A stretch of 64,000 bases of DNA from an uncultured Bacteroidales bacterium (lineage in GTDB: Bacteria > Bacteroidota > Bacteroidia > Bacteroidales > UBA932), in assembly GCA_944322815.1 (NCBI GenBank), contig CALUQB010000005.1, positions 1-64,000 of the forward strand, written 5' to 3'. A program made the translations under genes and the position numbers. Under the pieces are notes generated by a model. The model saw only the letters and a program-made list of their open reading frames with translations, was not told the DNA's origin and made no database searches. Below are positions 38,325 to 47,488 of the stretch, piece after piece. Position 1 is the first letter of the stretch. Every line of letters begins with the position of its first letter.

Positions 38325-39757
38325 TGGCAGCTGCTGATTTTCTTTTCGACGGATTCCTGCAGTCTTTGGAGTATGAACCGACAGACTGTCAGAAAACCAT
38401 GTTCCGGAAACTGGCAGCTTTCCTTTCCGGTGATGACAGCGACATCATGGTGGTGAACGGTTATGCCGGTACAGGGAAGACTACGGCAGTATCGGCTGCC
38501 ATATCGTTTCTCAAGAGCCTGAAAGTGAACTGCGTGCTCCTGGCTCCTACAGGCCGTGCGGCCAAGGTGCTTTCAGGATACGCACATACTCCGGCCTATA
38601 CAGTACACAAGCATATTTATCGTCAGAAATCAGTTTCAGGCTCCGGCTTCGGTGAATTCGTGATAGGTCCGAACAAGGATCGGGATACTGTGTATTTCGT
38701 GGATGAAGTTTCACTCATTGGGGTTGACAGCGGAGGCCAGGCAAATCTTTTCGGTTCCGGAAATCTGCTTCTTGATCTGATGGAATATGTAAGGCGCGGG
38801 ACTGACAACAAGGTCATACTCATAGGAGACAAGGCGCAGCTGCCTCCGGTAGGCCTGGATGTCAGTCCGGCCCTCTCGGAAGATTACATATCGATGCTCG
38901 GATGCCCGGTATGGACCGAACTGGTCACTGTAGTCCGTCAGCGTTCAGGTTCAGGCATCCTGGACAACGCTACCAGGTTGCGTAACGAAATACAGAGGCT
39001 GGAGAATTACGGTGCTGACGAAGTGAATCTCGTCATGGATGTCCGGAATTGTTCCGATATCGAAAGGATTTCGGGATCGGAACTCATAGAAAAGCTTTCC
39101 GATGCTTATGACAGATACGGTGACGACGAAACGGTGATAGTCTGCCGTTCGAACAAGCGTGCGATCAAGTACAATCTGGGCATCCGTTCCACTGTGCAGT
39201 TCAAGGAGGAAATGCTGGTGAAAGGGGACAGGCTCATGATCGTCAGGAACTGCTACCAGTTCGTCCAGGACCTGAAAGACGTCGACTATATAGCGAACGG
39301 AGACATAGCGACGCTGGAGAGCATTTCACATTATGAGGACAGGTACGGACTGCATTTCGCCAGAGCACGTCTTTCTTTTCCGGACTATGATGAACAGGAG
39401 ATCACTGCGACCGTGATTCTCGACACTCTCACTTCCGAGAGTCCTGCACTTACTGCAGAGCAGCAGAATATGTTGTACGCCGGTGTAAATGAAGATTATT
39501 CACATATAAGGACGAAGAAGAAACGCTATGAAGCCGTGCGTGAAGACAAGTACTTCAACGCCCTGCAGCTGAAATACGCAAATGCCATCACCTGTCACAA
39601 GTCTCAGGGAGGCCAGTGGAAATGCGTGTTCATAGACAATCCGTTCTGGCAGGACGAGCTGCTTCCGGATGACCTGAAATGGCTCTATACCGCCCTGACC
39701 CGAAGTACTGAAAAGGTATATCTCGTGAATTTCAAGGATTCGTACTTCGTACAATGA
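38324..39757 (+). CDS. RecD/Pif1-like SF1 DNA helicase
   Basis: I chose the ATG at 38324, which overlaps the trkH stop as TGATG. The 477-residue protein has Walker A GYAGTGKTT (~48), a Ia motif APTGRAAKVL, a DEVSLI Walker B (~127), GDKAQLPPVG (motif III) and the C-terminal UvrD_C_2 motifs (AITCHKSQGGQW, YTALTRSTEKVYLV). This is the compact RecD-like/AAA-30 helicase type common in Bacteroidota. It is shorter than RecD2 and has no N-terminal domain. Its role in DNA repair or replication is family-level knowledge. Linkage to potassium genes is probably a chance of operon packing. Confidence 0.9.
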   Translation: MAAADFLFDGFLQSLEYEPTDCQKTMFRKLAAFLSGDDSDIMVVNGYAGTGKTTAVSAAISFLKSLKVNCVLLAPTGRAAKVLSGYAHTPAYTVHKHIYRQKSVSGSGFGEFVIGPNKDRDTVYFVDEVSLIGVDSGGQANLFGSGNLLLDLMEYVRRGTDNKVILIGDKAQLPPVGLDVSPALSEDYISMLGCPVWTELVTVVRQRSGSGILDNATRLRNEIQRLENYGADEVNLVMDVRNCSDIERISGSELIEKLSDAYDRYGDDETVIVCRSNKRAIKYNLGIRSTVQFKEEMLVKGDRLMIVRNCYQFVQDLKDVDYIANGDIATLESISHYEDRYGLHFARARLSFPDYDEQEITATVILDTLTSESPALTAEQQNMLYAGVNEDYSHIRTKKKRYEAVREDKYFNALQLKYANAITCHKSQGGQWKCVFIDNPFWQDELLPDDLKWLYTALTRSTEKVYLVNFKDSYFVQ

Positions 39758-39787
39758 AAATACCCGATTACATGAAAAACGACTGAT

Positions 39788-41848
39788 ATGAAAAAAGGAC
39801 TACTGACAATTCCTGTCATCATTCTGATGACAATCTCTGCTTCCGCCGCGGATTTCACGAACATACCACTTTCATGGAAATGGATATCCGATGACGAGGT
39901 GGTGTTTTCCTACGACAGATCGTATACGGATACCTCGGCATTTTCGTACAATGCCAGGACCAGGACCGTGAAGACAGGCGTATCCGCCCCTGAAAAGTAC
40001 GCTGAGTTCCCTTTGAAGCCCAACGGGGCTGTCAACATGACATATTCTCCGGATTCTTCCATGATAGCATTTACGAGGGGGAATGATCTGTATGTCATCG
40101 ACATAGCGACAGGAAAAGAGCACAGGATCACATCGGATGGAAGTGACCTGATACTGAACGGATATGCTTCGTGGGTATATTATGAGGAGATTTTAGGCAG
40201 GGCTACGGAATACAAGGCATTCTGGTGGTCTCCTGACAGCAGGAAAATAGGTTTTTACCGTTTTGACAATACGGAAGTCCCTCTTTTTCCGATATATTCC
40301 CCGTTCGGGCAGGACGGGAGTCTGAACAGGACCAGATATCCTAAGGCTGGAGAGACGAATCCGACGGTAAGGATCGGAGTGGCTGACGTGTCCTCATTCA
40401 TGGCTTCACCGGCGGATGATGTCGAAGCCGATGTCCTCTGGCTGGATTTCGACGAAAACCCTGACCAATATTTCGGGACTCCTTTCTGGGGACCTGACAG
40501 CAGGTCATTCTTCATTTCCAGAATGCCGCGTTCGCAGCAGTCTCTGGAACTTTACAGCGTGTCCGTGGAGGACGGTAGCAAGACTATGGTCTATCAGGAA
40601 ACGAGTCCTACATGGGTGGACTGGATATCAGGTGCCGTTTTCACCTCTGACGGCCTTTACATGGCCAGATGCCTGGACTCAGGCTGGCAGCAGGTGTGTT
40701 TCCTGTCTTATGACGGGGAATTCCACCGGCTGACAGACGGCGAGTTCTGGAATGTTTCCATTCTGAATGTTTCTGACGGAGAAGTCTTCTTCTCGTCGAA
40801 CAATGAGTCCACGGTCCGCCTTTCAGTGTACAAGGTGGACAGAAAGGGCAGGGTGAAGATACTGACGGATCCGGATTACAATGTCCTGTCGGCTGTCTTT
40901 TCTCCGGACGGGAAATATTTCGCCGCTTCCTGGTCGAATTCCGTGACACCGGTGAAAGTGTCGGTTTTCAAGACTTCTGAAACAGCTTCGACAGGGCATG
41001 TGGTGGCCGACATGGCCGGCGATGGTTTCGATCCTTCCGATTATGCCTTGCCGGAGATCATCTATATGGAGACTGAAGACGGTTTCAGCCTGCCCGCCTC
41101 GATAGTATATCCTAAAGATTTCGATCCTTCCCGGAAGTATCCCGTACATTTCGATATTTACGGCGGTCCGGATATTCCCATGGTCTGGGACAGATGGTCC
41201 ACGCCGTCTGACAGGAACCAGTGGTGGTCCGACCACGGTATCATCCAGATCACCGCGGACTGCAGGGCGGCAGGTCACAACGGCCGCAAGGCACTGGACA
41301 TGATATACCGTCAGCTTACCGTATATGAGATTCAGGATTTCGTGGCCTGGGCTGATTACATGAAGTCCCTGCCGTATGTAGATGGCGACAAGATCGGGGT
41401 CGAGGGTTTCTCTTTCGGAGGTACGATGACTGCCATGCTGCTGTTCCAGGCTCCGGACAGTTTTCACTACGGCATAGCCGGCGGGGGAGTCTATGACTGG
41501 GCCTTGTATGATTCACATTATACCGAACGCTATATGAGTACTCCTCAGGAGAATCCGGATGGATATGCCGCAGCCTGCGCTTTGAGATATGTGAAAAGAT
41601 ATCCGGTCTCCGATGAGTCCGTACCGGACGGGGTACGGCTTGTCTATCTGAAGCTGACACACGGGACAGGTGATGACAATGTCCATTTCCAGAATACACT
41701 GCAGCTGGTGAATGCGCTCCAGAAGGCAGGGAAAAGTTTCGAACTCATGGTATATCCGGACGGCATGCATGGCTACAGGGGATATCAGGGGGAGCACTTC
41801 CTGAACGAAAACCGCCGGTTCTGGCTGGAACATCTGTGCGGCAGGTAG
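39788..41848 (+). CDS. DPP-IV-like S9 family peptidase
   Basis: This 686-residue protein has a signal peptide (SASAA). An eight-bladed beta-propeller part (~30-430) contains the double-Glu motif YYEEILGRATEY, which holds the substrate N-terminus in DPP-IV. The C-terminal alpha/beta-hydrolase domain has Ser542 (GFSFGG), Asp in GTGDDNVHF (629-630) and His661 (GMHGY), so the triad is complete. DPP-IV cleaves dipeptides after penultimate proline, usually in the periplasm. It lies 30 bases after the helicase gene. The hairpin at 41898 probably ends the operon. Confidence 0.92.
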   Translation: MKKGLLTIPVIILMTISASAADFTNIPLSWKWISDDEVVFSYDRSYTDTSAFSYNARTRTVKTGVSAPEKYAEFPLKPNGAVNMTYSPDSSMIAFTRGNDLYVIDIATGKEHRITSDGSDLILNGYASWVYYEEILGRATEYKAFWWSPDSRKIGFYRFDNTEVPLFPIYSPFGQDGSLNRTRYPKAGETNPTVRIGVADVSSFMASPADDVEADVLWLDFDENPDQYFGTPFWGPDSRSFFISRMPRSQQSLELYSVSVEDGSKTMVYQETSPTWVDWISGAVFTSDGLYMARCLDSGWQQVCFLSYDGEFHRLTDGEFWNVSILNVSDGEVFFSSNNESTVRLSVYKVDRKGRVKILTDPDYNVLSAVFSPDGKYFAASWSNSVTPVKVSVFKTSETASTGHVVADMAGDGFDPSDYALPEIIYMETEDGFSLPASIVYPKDFDPSRKYPVHFDIYGGPDIPMVWDRWSTPSDRNQWWSDHGIIQITADCRAAGHNGRKALDMIYRQLTVYEIQDFVAWADYMKSLPYVDGDKIGVEGFSFGGTMTAMLLFQAPDSFHYGIAGGGVYDWALYDSHYTERYMSTPQENPDGYAAACALRYVKRYPVSDESVPDGVRLVYLKLTHGTGDDNVHFQNTLQLVNALQKAGKSFELMVYPDGMHGYRGYQGEHFLNENRRFWLEHLCGR

Positions 41849-41897
41849 AACTGCCGCCGGAGTCGCTCCGGGTGATTCCGGCTTCAGTGGTGCAAAA

Positions 41898-41934
41898 CGA
41901 AAAGAGGTGATCTCTGATGAGACCACCTCTTTCG
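41898..41934. terminator. Terminator shared by peptidase and L31 genes
   Basis: Inverted repeat CGAAAAGAGGTG...CACCTCTTTCG with one bulged A and a ~14-base loop. It lies between two convergent genes, with A/T flanks. Confidence 0.7.
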
Positions 41935-41960
41935 TTCCGCAAATGAATCCGTCCGGGGAT

Positions 41961-42209
41961 TTATTTGTTCTTCTTGTATCTCTGATAGAATTTGTCGACG
42001 CGTCCTGCCGTGTCCACGAGTTTCATCTTTCCTGTATAGAACGGGTGGGATGTGTTGGAGATTTCGACTTTTACCACCGGATACTCTACACCGTTGACTT
42101 CGATGGTTTCCTTTGTGTTTGCGCAAGAGCGGGTGATGAACACCTCGTCATTCGACATATCCTTGAAAGCTACAAGACGGTAGTTTTCGGGATGAATTCC
42201 TTTTTTCAT
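41961..42209 (-). CDS. rpmE2: Ribosomal protein L31, type B
   Basis: This 82-residue protein has the L31 pattern ([33 protein letters not shown]). It lacks the paired CxxC cysteines that bind zinc in type A L31, with only a single Cys, so it belongs to the zinc-independent C-minus type. In many bacteria this type replaces the zinc form when zinc is scarce. A Bacteroidota-type promoter lies upstream. The gene is monocistronic, between two terminator/promoter signals. Confidence 0.95.
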   Translation of the reverse strand: MKKGIHPENYRLVAFKDMSNDEVFITRSCANTKETIEVNGVEYPVVKVEISNTSHPFYTGKMKLVDTAGRVDKFYQRYKKNK

Positions 42210-42243
42210 TTCCTTTAAAATTTTAGTTAACTAAATCAGCGCG

Positions 42244-42274
42244 CAAAGGTACAAATAATTTTCCAATTTCCAAG
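42244..42274 (-). promoter_or_regulatory. Promoter of the L31 gene
   Basis: On the minus strand TACCTTTG (42251-42244) is a full -7 match. CTTG (42274-42271) lies 19 bases upstream as a near -33. The ATG is at 42209, giving a leader of about 30 bases. Confidence 0.6.
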
Positions 42275-42310
42275 TCTCTTCCGGCTGATTCTTTCTTCGG
42301 ACGGCTACGC

Positions 42311-43375
42311 TCATTTGATCCGGTATGGAAGATCATCGTACAGACAGAATTTCTTCGCCTTCCTTATCCATTTCTGTTCTTCGACTTTTATATGTTCCCT
42401 GACTGCAGCCCAGTCCGCCTTGCCTTCAATGTATGAAAACAGAACGTCGTCAGCCAGTCTGAGCCTGAAATCCGGTTCAAGTTCGAAAGCGGAATACCTG
42501 TCCTTGAAGTATCTCATCAGCTGGAGCGTATGAATCAGCGAATGATATTCGGCTCCGGGTTCGAGCATGATCTGGTAGCCATGACATTTCGTGCCTGCGT
42601 ATTTCCCGAATGCGGGAGTGAAAGAACATGGCCTCAGCATCACCCGTGACGGGGCGGGCGGCAGATTTTCCGAGTCTGTCCTGATGAACGGCGCTCCGAA
42701 ATATTCGTACGGGCGGGCTGTCCCTGTTCCGGGTGTGATGCTGGTGTACTGCCACAGCCCTCCTCCCGAGTACATCTCGCAAGTGAAGAATCCGGGAATG
42801 TCAGGGGCAGGGGCGATGGTCCACGGCATCAGCTGCCTGTTGGAGTCGGTGGCCTGCGCCGAGATGATATGCAGGGGAAATCTGGCTCCTATTTCCGCGT
42901 AATAGAGATTCGCCAGCTCTCCGAGTGTCAGTCCATGTCTGTGTGCCGCCTTCGGAATATCCGGTTCCGTTACGGAAGATGGCATGGTGCCTTCCACGAC
43001 ACGTCCGGCCGGATTGTTATGGTCCACGATATAGAGGGCAGGGGATTCTTCCATTTCAGCCAGCAGTCTCATCAGCCTGAATACGTCCCGCGTATATCCG
43101 AAATACCTGGTCCCTACATCCTGGATTTCGACCACTATGGCATTCAGTTCCCTGATCTGCTCCGTCCGGACTTCGATGTGCCGTACGTCAGGGGACAGTT
43201 CGGAATTATCGGGAGAGAAGACTGCCCGAAGGTTCCCTCTCTCCCGAAAAATGTCTGTCATGTATCTTTCTTTCCCCGTGTCCCAGCAGTTCGGCGTGCA
43301 GAAACATCCTACATTTCCGTCGGTCAGTGCCTTGTCAAGCTGGTCTTCCAGGGGGGTGGTTCTGAATGAAAACAT
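42311..43375 (-). CDS. DUF1343 (NamZ-like) domain protein
   Basis: This 354-residue protein matches the DUF1343 family (PNCWDTGKERYMTDIF, QDVGTRYFGYTRDVFRLM, DHNNPAGRVVEG, FTCEMYSGGGLWQYTSITPGTGTARPYEYFGAP). One member, NamZ, is an exo-beta-N-acetylmuramidase acting on peptidoglycan fragments. Most members are ~400 residues with a signal peptide. This one shows no signal peptide and is shorter, so it may act in the cytoplasm on recovered cell-wall sugars. It overlaps the glmM stop by one base (TAATG), which supports a link to amino-sugar metabolism. Confidence 0.85.
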   Translation of the reverse strand: MFSFRTTPLEDQLDKALTDGNVGCFCTPNCWDTGKERYMTDIFRERGNLRAVFSPDNSELSPDVRHIEVRTEQIRELNAIVVEIQDVGTRYFGYTRDVFRLMRLLAEMEESPALYIVDHNNPAGRVVEGTMPSSVTEPDIPKAAHRHGLTLGELANLYYAEIGARFPLHIISAQATDSNRQLMPWTIAPAPDIPGFFTCEMYSGGGLWQYTSITPGTGTARPYEYFGAPFIRTDSENLPPAPSRVMLRPCSFTPAFGKYAGTKCHGYQIMLEPGAEYHSLIHTLQLMRYFKDRYSAFELEPDFRLRLADDVLFSYIEGKADWAAVREHIKVEEQKWIRKAKKFCLYDDLPYRIK

Positions 43376-44787
43376 TAGCCTTTGATGATTTTCTCTGCTA
43401 TGGCCTTTATTTCAGAAGCCAGCTTCTCGGCGGATTCCCTGGTCGCCGATTCCGCATAGATCCTGATGATAGGCTCCGTGTTCGATTTGCGGAGATGTAC
43501 CCACTCCTTTTGGGTTTCGAAGGAGATCTTCACTCCGTCTATGTCGTTTATATCCTCTGAAGCATATATGTTCTTCATCTCCGAAAGGATCTTGTCGATC
43601 AGGGACTTGTCGGACAAGTCGATGCGGTTCTTCGTGATATAATACTGAGGATATGTCTTCTGCAGTTCGGATACCTTCATCTTCTTGTATGCCAGGTTCG
43701 TGAGGAAGAGAGCCGCGCCTACGATAGCGTCGCGTCCGTAGTGAAGGGCAGGGTAGATGACCCCTCCGTTTCCTTCTCCGCCGATGATGGCACCGCATTC
43801 TTTCATCTTCGTAGTCACGTTCACTTCACCCACTGCGGCGGCGAAATATTGTCCGCCATAGCTTTCCGTGACATCTCTCAGTGCTCTCGAAGACGAGAGA
43901 TTCGAGGATGTGGCGAGCTTCTTCCCGTCTTTTTCACGTGAAAGGATATAGTCTGCCACGCTTACCAGAGTGTATTCCTCTCCGAACGGCTGTCCGTTTT
44001 CGCAGATGAGGGCAAGCCTGTCCACATCAGGGTCTACAGATACTCCGAGGTCGGCCTTTTCCCTGACCACGGTTTCGCAGAGTTCCACGAGGTTTGCAGG
44101 GAGCGGTTCAGGATTATGTGCGAAATGGCCGGTCGGTTCGCAGTTCACTTTGACACATTCTACACCGAGTCTTTCGAAGAGTTTCGGCATGATGATGCCT
44201 CCTACCGAGTTCACGGCATCAAGAGCTACCTTGAAACCGGCTTTCTTCACGGCTTCCACATCCACGGCATCCAGAGCCAGTACGGCATCTATGTGTGCAT
44301 CGGTGAAGTCTTTTTCCACTATGCTGCCCAGCGAATCCACGTCAGCGAAATCGAAGTTTTCCTGCTCTGCACATTCGAGAATGGCGGCGCCTTCGGCAGC
44401 ATTCAGGAATTCTCCTTTCTCGTTCAGCAGCTTGAGGGCATTCCACTGTTTCGGATTGTGTGACGCTGTCAATATTATACCTCCGTCGGCCTTTTCGAAG
44501 ATGACGGCCATTTCCGTTGTCGGAGTCGATGCGTAGCCGGCCTTGATAACGTCCACGCCGCATGCTATGAGGGAGCCGCATACAAGCTGTTCCACCATCT
44601 GGCCGGAAATCCTGGCGTCTTTTCCCACTACCACACGGTAGCGCTCTCCGGCAGGCTTAGGCCTGCGTTCCCTGAGCTTGACGCAGTATGCGTATGTGAA
44701 TTTGACGATGTCGATCGGGGTCAGAGCCTCTCCAGGTGTACCGCCTATGGTTCCGCGGATTCCGGAAATAGATTTGATAAGTGTCAT
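43375..44787 (-). CDS. glmM: Phosphoglucosamine mutase
   Basis: This 470-residue alpha-D-phosphohexomutase has the four domain signatures: active-site phosphoserine loop TASHNPKQWNALK (~98-110), metal loop DPDVDRLAL (~250), sugar loop GGEGNGGV (~335) and C-terminal phosphate loop RKSNTEPIIRIY. This is the GlmM type seen in Bacteroidota, converting glucosamine-6-phosphate to glucosamine-1-phosphate for UDP-GlcNAc. The enzyme could also accept mannose or glucose phosphates. It is followed by the DUF1343 gene with a one-base overlap. A complete promoter lies upstream. Confidence 0.88.
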   Translation of the reverse strand: MTLIKSISGIRGTIGGTPGEALTPIDIVKFTYAYCVKLRERRPKPAGERYRVVVGKDARISGQMVEQLVCGSLIACGVDVIKAGYASTPTTEMAVIFEKADGGIILTASHNPKQWNALKLLNEKGEFLNAAEGAAILECAEQENFDFADVDSLGSIVEKDFTDAHIDAVLALDAVDVEAVKKAGFKVALDAVNSVGGIIMPKLFERLGVECVKVNCEPTGHFAHNPEPLPANLVELCETVVREKADLGVSVDPDVDRLALICENGQPFGEEYTLVSVADYILSREKDGKKLATSSNLSSSRALRDVTESYGGQYFAAAVGEVNVTTKMKECGAIIGGEGNGGVIYPALHYGRDAIVGAALFLTNLAYKKMKVSELQKTYPQYYITKNRIDLSDKSLIDKILSEMKNIYASEDINDIDGVKISFETQKEWVHLRKSNTEPIIRIYAESATRESAEKLASEIKAIAEKIIKG

Positions 44788-44837
44788 GGTAATTATGTTT
44801 TGGTAGTTATTGTCAGATAGTGTAGTTCATATCTTTA

Positions 44838-44868
44838 CAAAATTAAGAAAAATGGCGGCATTATCAAA
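44838..44868 (-). promoter_or_regulatory. Promoter of glmM
   Basis: On the minus strand TTTG (44868-44865) and TAATTTTG (44845-44838) are separated by 19 bases, a full match to the Bacteroidota consensus. The start codon is ~50 bases downstream. Confidence 0.75.
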
Positions 44869-44876
44869 TTTAATAT

Positions 44877-44884
44877 TACATTTG
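44877..44884 (+). promoter_or_regulatory. Candidate -7 element for the DMT-family gene
   Basis: TACATTTG matches the -7 motif 26 bases before the ATG at 44911. No clear -33 element is seen. The site lies back-to-back with the glmM promoter. Confidence 0.5.
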
Positions 44885-44910
44885 CAGCCGTTTTTGTTAT
44901 CAGCATAAAC

Positions 44911-45279
44911 ATGAAAGCCCTTTATACCGTATTACTTCTGATCACATCCAATGTCTTCATGACCATAGCATGGTACGGACACCTGAAACTGCAGGAGATG
45001 AAAGTGACTACAGGCTGGCCTCTCATTCTGGTCATACTCCTGTCCTGGGGCGTAGCTTTCTTCGAATATTGCGCCCAGGTCCCTGCGAACAGAATCGGTT
45101 TCATAGACAACGGAGGCCCTTTCAATCTCATACAGCTGAAAGTCATCCAGGAAGTGATTTCCCTGACCGTCTTCACTGTGATAGTGACACTGCTTTTCAA
45201 GAACCAGGCTCTCCAGTGGAATCATTTCGTCGCCTTTTTCCTTCTGATCATGGCGGTCTTTTTCGTTTTTCTCAAATAA
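44911..45279 (+). CDS. DMT-family (DUF486) small membrane protein
   Basis: This 122-residue protein has four transmembrane segments and the DUF486 pattern (MTIAWYGHLK, FFEYCAQVPANRIG, FNLIQLKVIQEVISL, FLLIMAVFFVFLK). It belongs to the drug/metabolite transporter superfamily, where four-helix members act as dimers. No substrate is known. The gene is monocistronic, divergent from glmM, and precedes the tRNA-Glu gene. Confidence 0.88.
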   Translation: MKALYTVLLLITSNVFMTIAWYGHLKLQEMKVTTGWPLILVILLSWGVAFFEYCAQVPANRIGFIDNGGPFNLIQLKVIQEVISLTVFTVIVTLLFKNQALQWNHFVAFFLLIMAVFFVFLK

Positions 45280-45303
45280 AATTCAAACAAAATTGAAAAT
45301 AAA

Positions 45304-45335
45304 TTTGGAGAATCCGAATTAAAGACATACCTTTG
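45304..45335 (+). promoter_or_regulatory. Promoter of the tRNA-Glu gene
   Basis: TTTG at 45304-45307 and TACCTTTG at 45328-45335 are 20 bases apart. The tRNA begins 22 bases downstream. Both elements match the consensus. Confidence 0.75.
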
Positions 45336-45356
45336 CAATCCCCAAAAACGAAATAC

Positions 45357-45431
45357 GCTCGGCTCGTATAACGGTTAGTACTCAAGATTCTCAATCTTGC
45401 AATCGGAGTTCGATTCTCCGGCCGAGTACCA
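45357..45431 (+). tRNA. tRNA-Glu (anticodon CTC)
   Basis: The 75-base sequence folds as a cloverleaf. The acceptor stem is GCTCGGC/GCCGAGT with a G-U first pair, the D-arm has a GG loop, and the five-pair anticodon stem CAAGA/TCTTG has loop TTCTCAA. The T-arm CGGAG/CTCCG has loop TTCGATT, and ACCA is encoded at the end. Anticodon CTC reads GAG. It is preceded by a promoter and followed by a GC-rich hairpin. Confidence 0.93.
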
Positions 45432-45434
45432 CAG

Positions 45435-45470
45435 CGCCCCCTGATCGTCAGATTGCGGGGCGTTATTGTT
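45435..45470 (+). terminator. Terminator after tRNA-Glu
   Basis: Outer stem CGCCCC (45435-45440) pairs with GGGGCG (45457-45462). An inner stem CTGA/TCAG lies between, and a T-rich stretch follows. It starts four bases after the tRNA. Confidence 0.7.
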
Positions 45471-45525
45471 TTCAATTCTTGCTTGTTTTACGGATATTGC
45501 TCTCCGGCGGAGAGCCTGACAGGAA

Positions 45526-46197
45526 ATGGAATTCATAAACATCATCGACTATATCGGTACCTTTGCCTTTGCGATAAGCGGAATCAGACTGGCTGCGGCG
45601 AAAAATTTCGACTGGTTCGGAGCATACGTGGTAGGCTTCGTGACGGCTGTGGGAGGAGGTACTCTCCGTGACCTGATGCTGGATCTGACACCGTTCTGGA
45701 TGGAACATGTATCATATCTGGTCATTACGGGTCTGGCCCTGGTTTTCGTCATCATTTTCCGCAAGCATGTGGTCCGGCTGGACAATACTTTCTTCATATT
45801 CGATGCCGTCGGTATCGCGCTGTTTACGGTAGTGGGAGTGGAAAAAAGCATTGCCGCAGGCTTTCCGATGTGGGTGAATGTCATCATGGGAACTATCACA
45901 GGTGCGGCAGGAGGCATGTTGAGGGACATTTTCATAAACGAGGTGCCGCTTATCTTCAGAAAGGAGATATATGCGATGGCATGCCTTGCCGGAGGTATAG
46001 TCTATTATATATGTATCTGGACAGGTCTGTCTACGGTGGCCGCCCAGGTAGTCGCCGCCTTGTCCGTCATAGTGATCAGAGTGCTTTCGGTGCATTTCCG
46101 CATCAGTCTTCCGGCCCTGAAGAGCATAGACAGGAATGCCGGAGAATCTGAACCTGTTACAGGCGGCGGAGAAAAAAGGCATGGAACGGATTCGTAA
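45526..46197 (+). CDS. TRIC-type cation channel family (UPF0126) membrane protein
   Basis: This 223-residue protein has about seven transmembrane segments in two repeats. The repeats carry a paired motif, GTFAFAISGIRLA and GIALFTVVGVEKS, each followed by a Gly-rich G-G-G-x-x-R-D helix break (VGGGTLRDLML, AAGGMLRDIFI). This is the UPF0126/TRIC bacterial family, with trimeric cation channels known in archaea and bacteria. Physiological ion and gating are not shown here. The start of rmuC is 11 bases after its stop. Confidence 0.9.
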   Translation: MEFINIIDYIGTFAFAISGIRLAAAKNFDWFGAYVVGFVTAVGGGTLRDLMLDLTPFWMEHVSYLVITGLALVFVIIFRKHVVRLDNTFFIFDAVGIALFTVVGVEKSIAAGFPMWVNVIMGTITGAAGGMLRDIFINEVPLIFRKEIYAMACLAGGIVYYICIWTGLSTVAAQVVAALSVIVIRVLSVHFRISLPALKSIDRNAGESEPVTGGGEKRHGTDS

Positions 46198-46207
46198 AGG
46201 GGATATT

Positions 46208-47488
46208 ATGGACACGATATTATTCATGCTGGCAGGTCTGGCCATAGGTGTATTGGCAGGCTATCTTGCAGGCAGGAGCGGACGTCAGGCCCTTCTTGTC
46301 AGGAACGAAGTGCTCAAGACTCAGCTGGACGAACAGGAAAAACGCCACGCAGAGGCCATGTCGTCCCTGCAGGGGAAATTCGACGAGACTTTGCAGAAAG
46401 TGACGGCGCAGATGAAATCCGCCACTGACGACATGCTGAAGCAGCGGCAGAAAGAGTTTGCCGAATCCAGCAGTGCGAATCTCGGACAGATAGTGGACCC
46501 TCTGAAAGAGACCATAGACCGGATGAAGAAGGCCATGGACGACAGTGCGCTGAAGCAGACACAGCTGGGCGGTGTCATGAAAGCCACGGTCGAGAATATG
46601 ATACGGCAGAGCGAAGCCGCCAGGAAAAGTACCGACGAGCTGGCCAGGGTATTCAGGCACGGTTCGAAGGTCCAGGGTGACTGGGGGGAAACCGTCCTCA
46701 CCGAACTTCTCGAATCCCAGGGCCTGACTCCCGGAATCCATTATGATGTACAGACTTCTCTCAAGGATGCCTCCGGCAATGTCGTCAGGACAGATACAGG
46801 GGGTTCCATGCGTCCGGACATCATCCTTCATCTGGATACCAGACGGGAAGTCATCATCGATTCCAAAGTGTCGCTTACCTCCTACATGGACTATGTGAAT
46901 GCGGAATCGGAGGAAGACAGACGGCGCTGCCTGAAGTCCCATCTGGACAGTCTGTGGAAACATGTGAAGGAACTCTCTGCGAAAGACTATTCGTCTTATG
47001 TGCGTCCGCCGAAGCTGAGGATGGACTATGTCATAATGTTCGTGCCGCATACCGGAGCATTGTGGACCGCTCTGAACAGCCAGCCTGACATGTGGAGAAA
47101 GGCGATGGAACTGAATGTCTTCATAGCCGACGAACAGACTCTCTTCGCCGCGCTGCGCATCATCAGCATGACATGGATCCAGATCGCGCAGGCACAGAAT
47201 CATGAAAAGGTGTATGCCCTGGCCAATGAGATGCTGGACAGGGTAGGGCAGTTCATGAAAAAATACGAGTCCCTGGGCAAGTCTCTGGAGGCTGCCCTCA
47301 AATCATACGAAGAAGCCGGAAGAAAGCTTTCCCCGTCAGGACAGAGCATACTCCAGACATGCGGCAAACTGCAGAAACTCGGAGCCCGTCAGAGTGACAG
47401 GAATCCGCTCCCGCAGCTTTCCGGAACAGAAAATGACGGAGGAGGGACTCCAAGTCGGGAATCAGGAGAAGACGGAGATGGACAGTGA
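46208..47488 (+). CDS. rmuC: RmuC-like DNA recombination protein
   Basis: I chose the ATG at 46208 because the protein then opens with a transmembrane segment (ILFMLAGLAIGVLAGYLAG), as in other RmuC proteins. The 426-residue protein has a coiled coil (~30-130) and a nuclease-like domain with GDWGETVLTELLES, RPDIILHLD, VIIDSKVSL (D-x-K core). RmuC limits inversions at short repeats and is thought to act as a nuclease-like factor. It overlaps the recombinase gene by 11 bases, which supports translational coupling. Confidence 0.92.
   Translation: MDTILFMLAGLAIGVLAGYLAGRSGRQALLVRNEVLKTQLDEQEKRHAEAMSSLQGKFDETLQKVTAQMKSATDDMLKQRQKEFAESSSANLGQIVDPLKETIDRMKKAMDDSALKQTQLGGVMKATVENMIRQSEAARKSTDELARVFRHGSKVQGDWGETVLTELLESQGLTPGIHYDVQTSLKDASGNVVRTDTGGSMRPDIILHLDTRREVIIDSKVSLTSYMDYVNAESEEDRRRCLKSHLDSLWKHVKELSAKDYSSYVRPPKLRMDYVIMFVPHTGALWTALNSQPDMWRKAMELNVFIADEQTLFAALRIISMTWIQIAQAQNHEKVYALANEMLDRVGQFMKKYESLGKSLEAALKSYEEAGRKLSPSGQSILQTCGKLQKLGARQSDRNPLPQLSGTENDGGGTPSRESGEDGDGQ

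Noticed and set aside
46220..47203. 327-codon open frame on the minus strand
   Set aside because: It is antisense to rmuC, rich in His and Arg, and has no credible start region.
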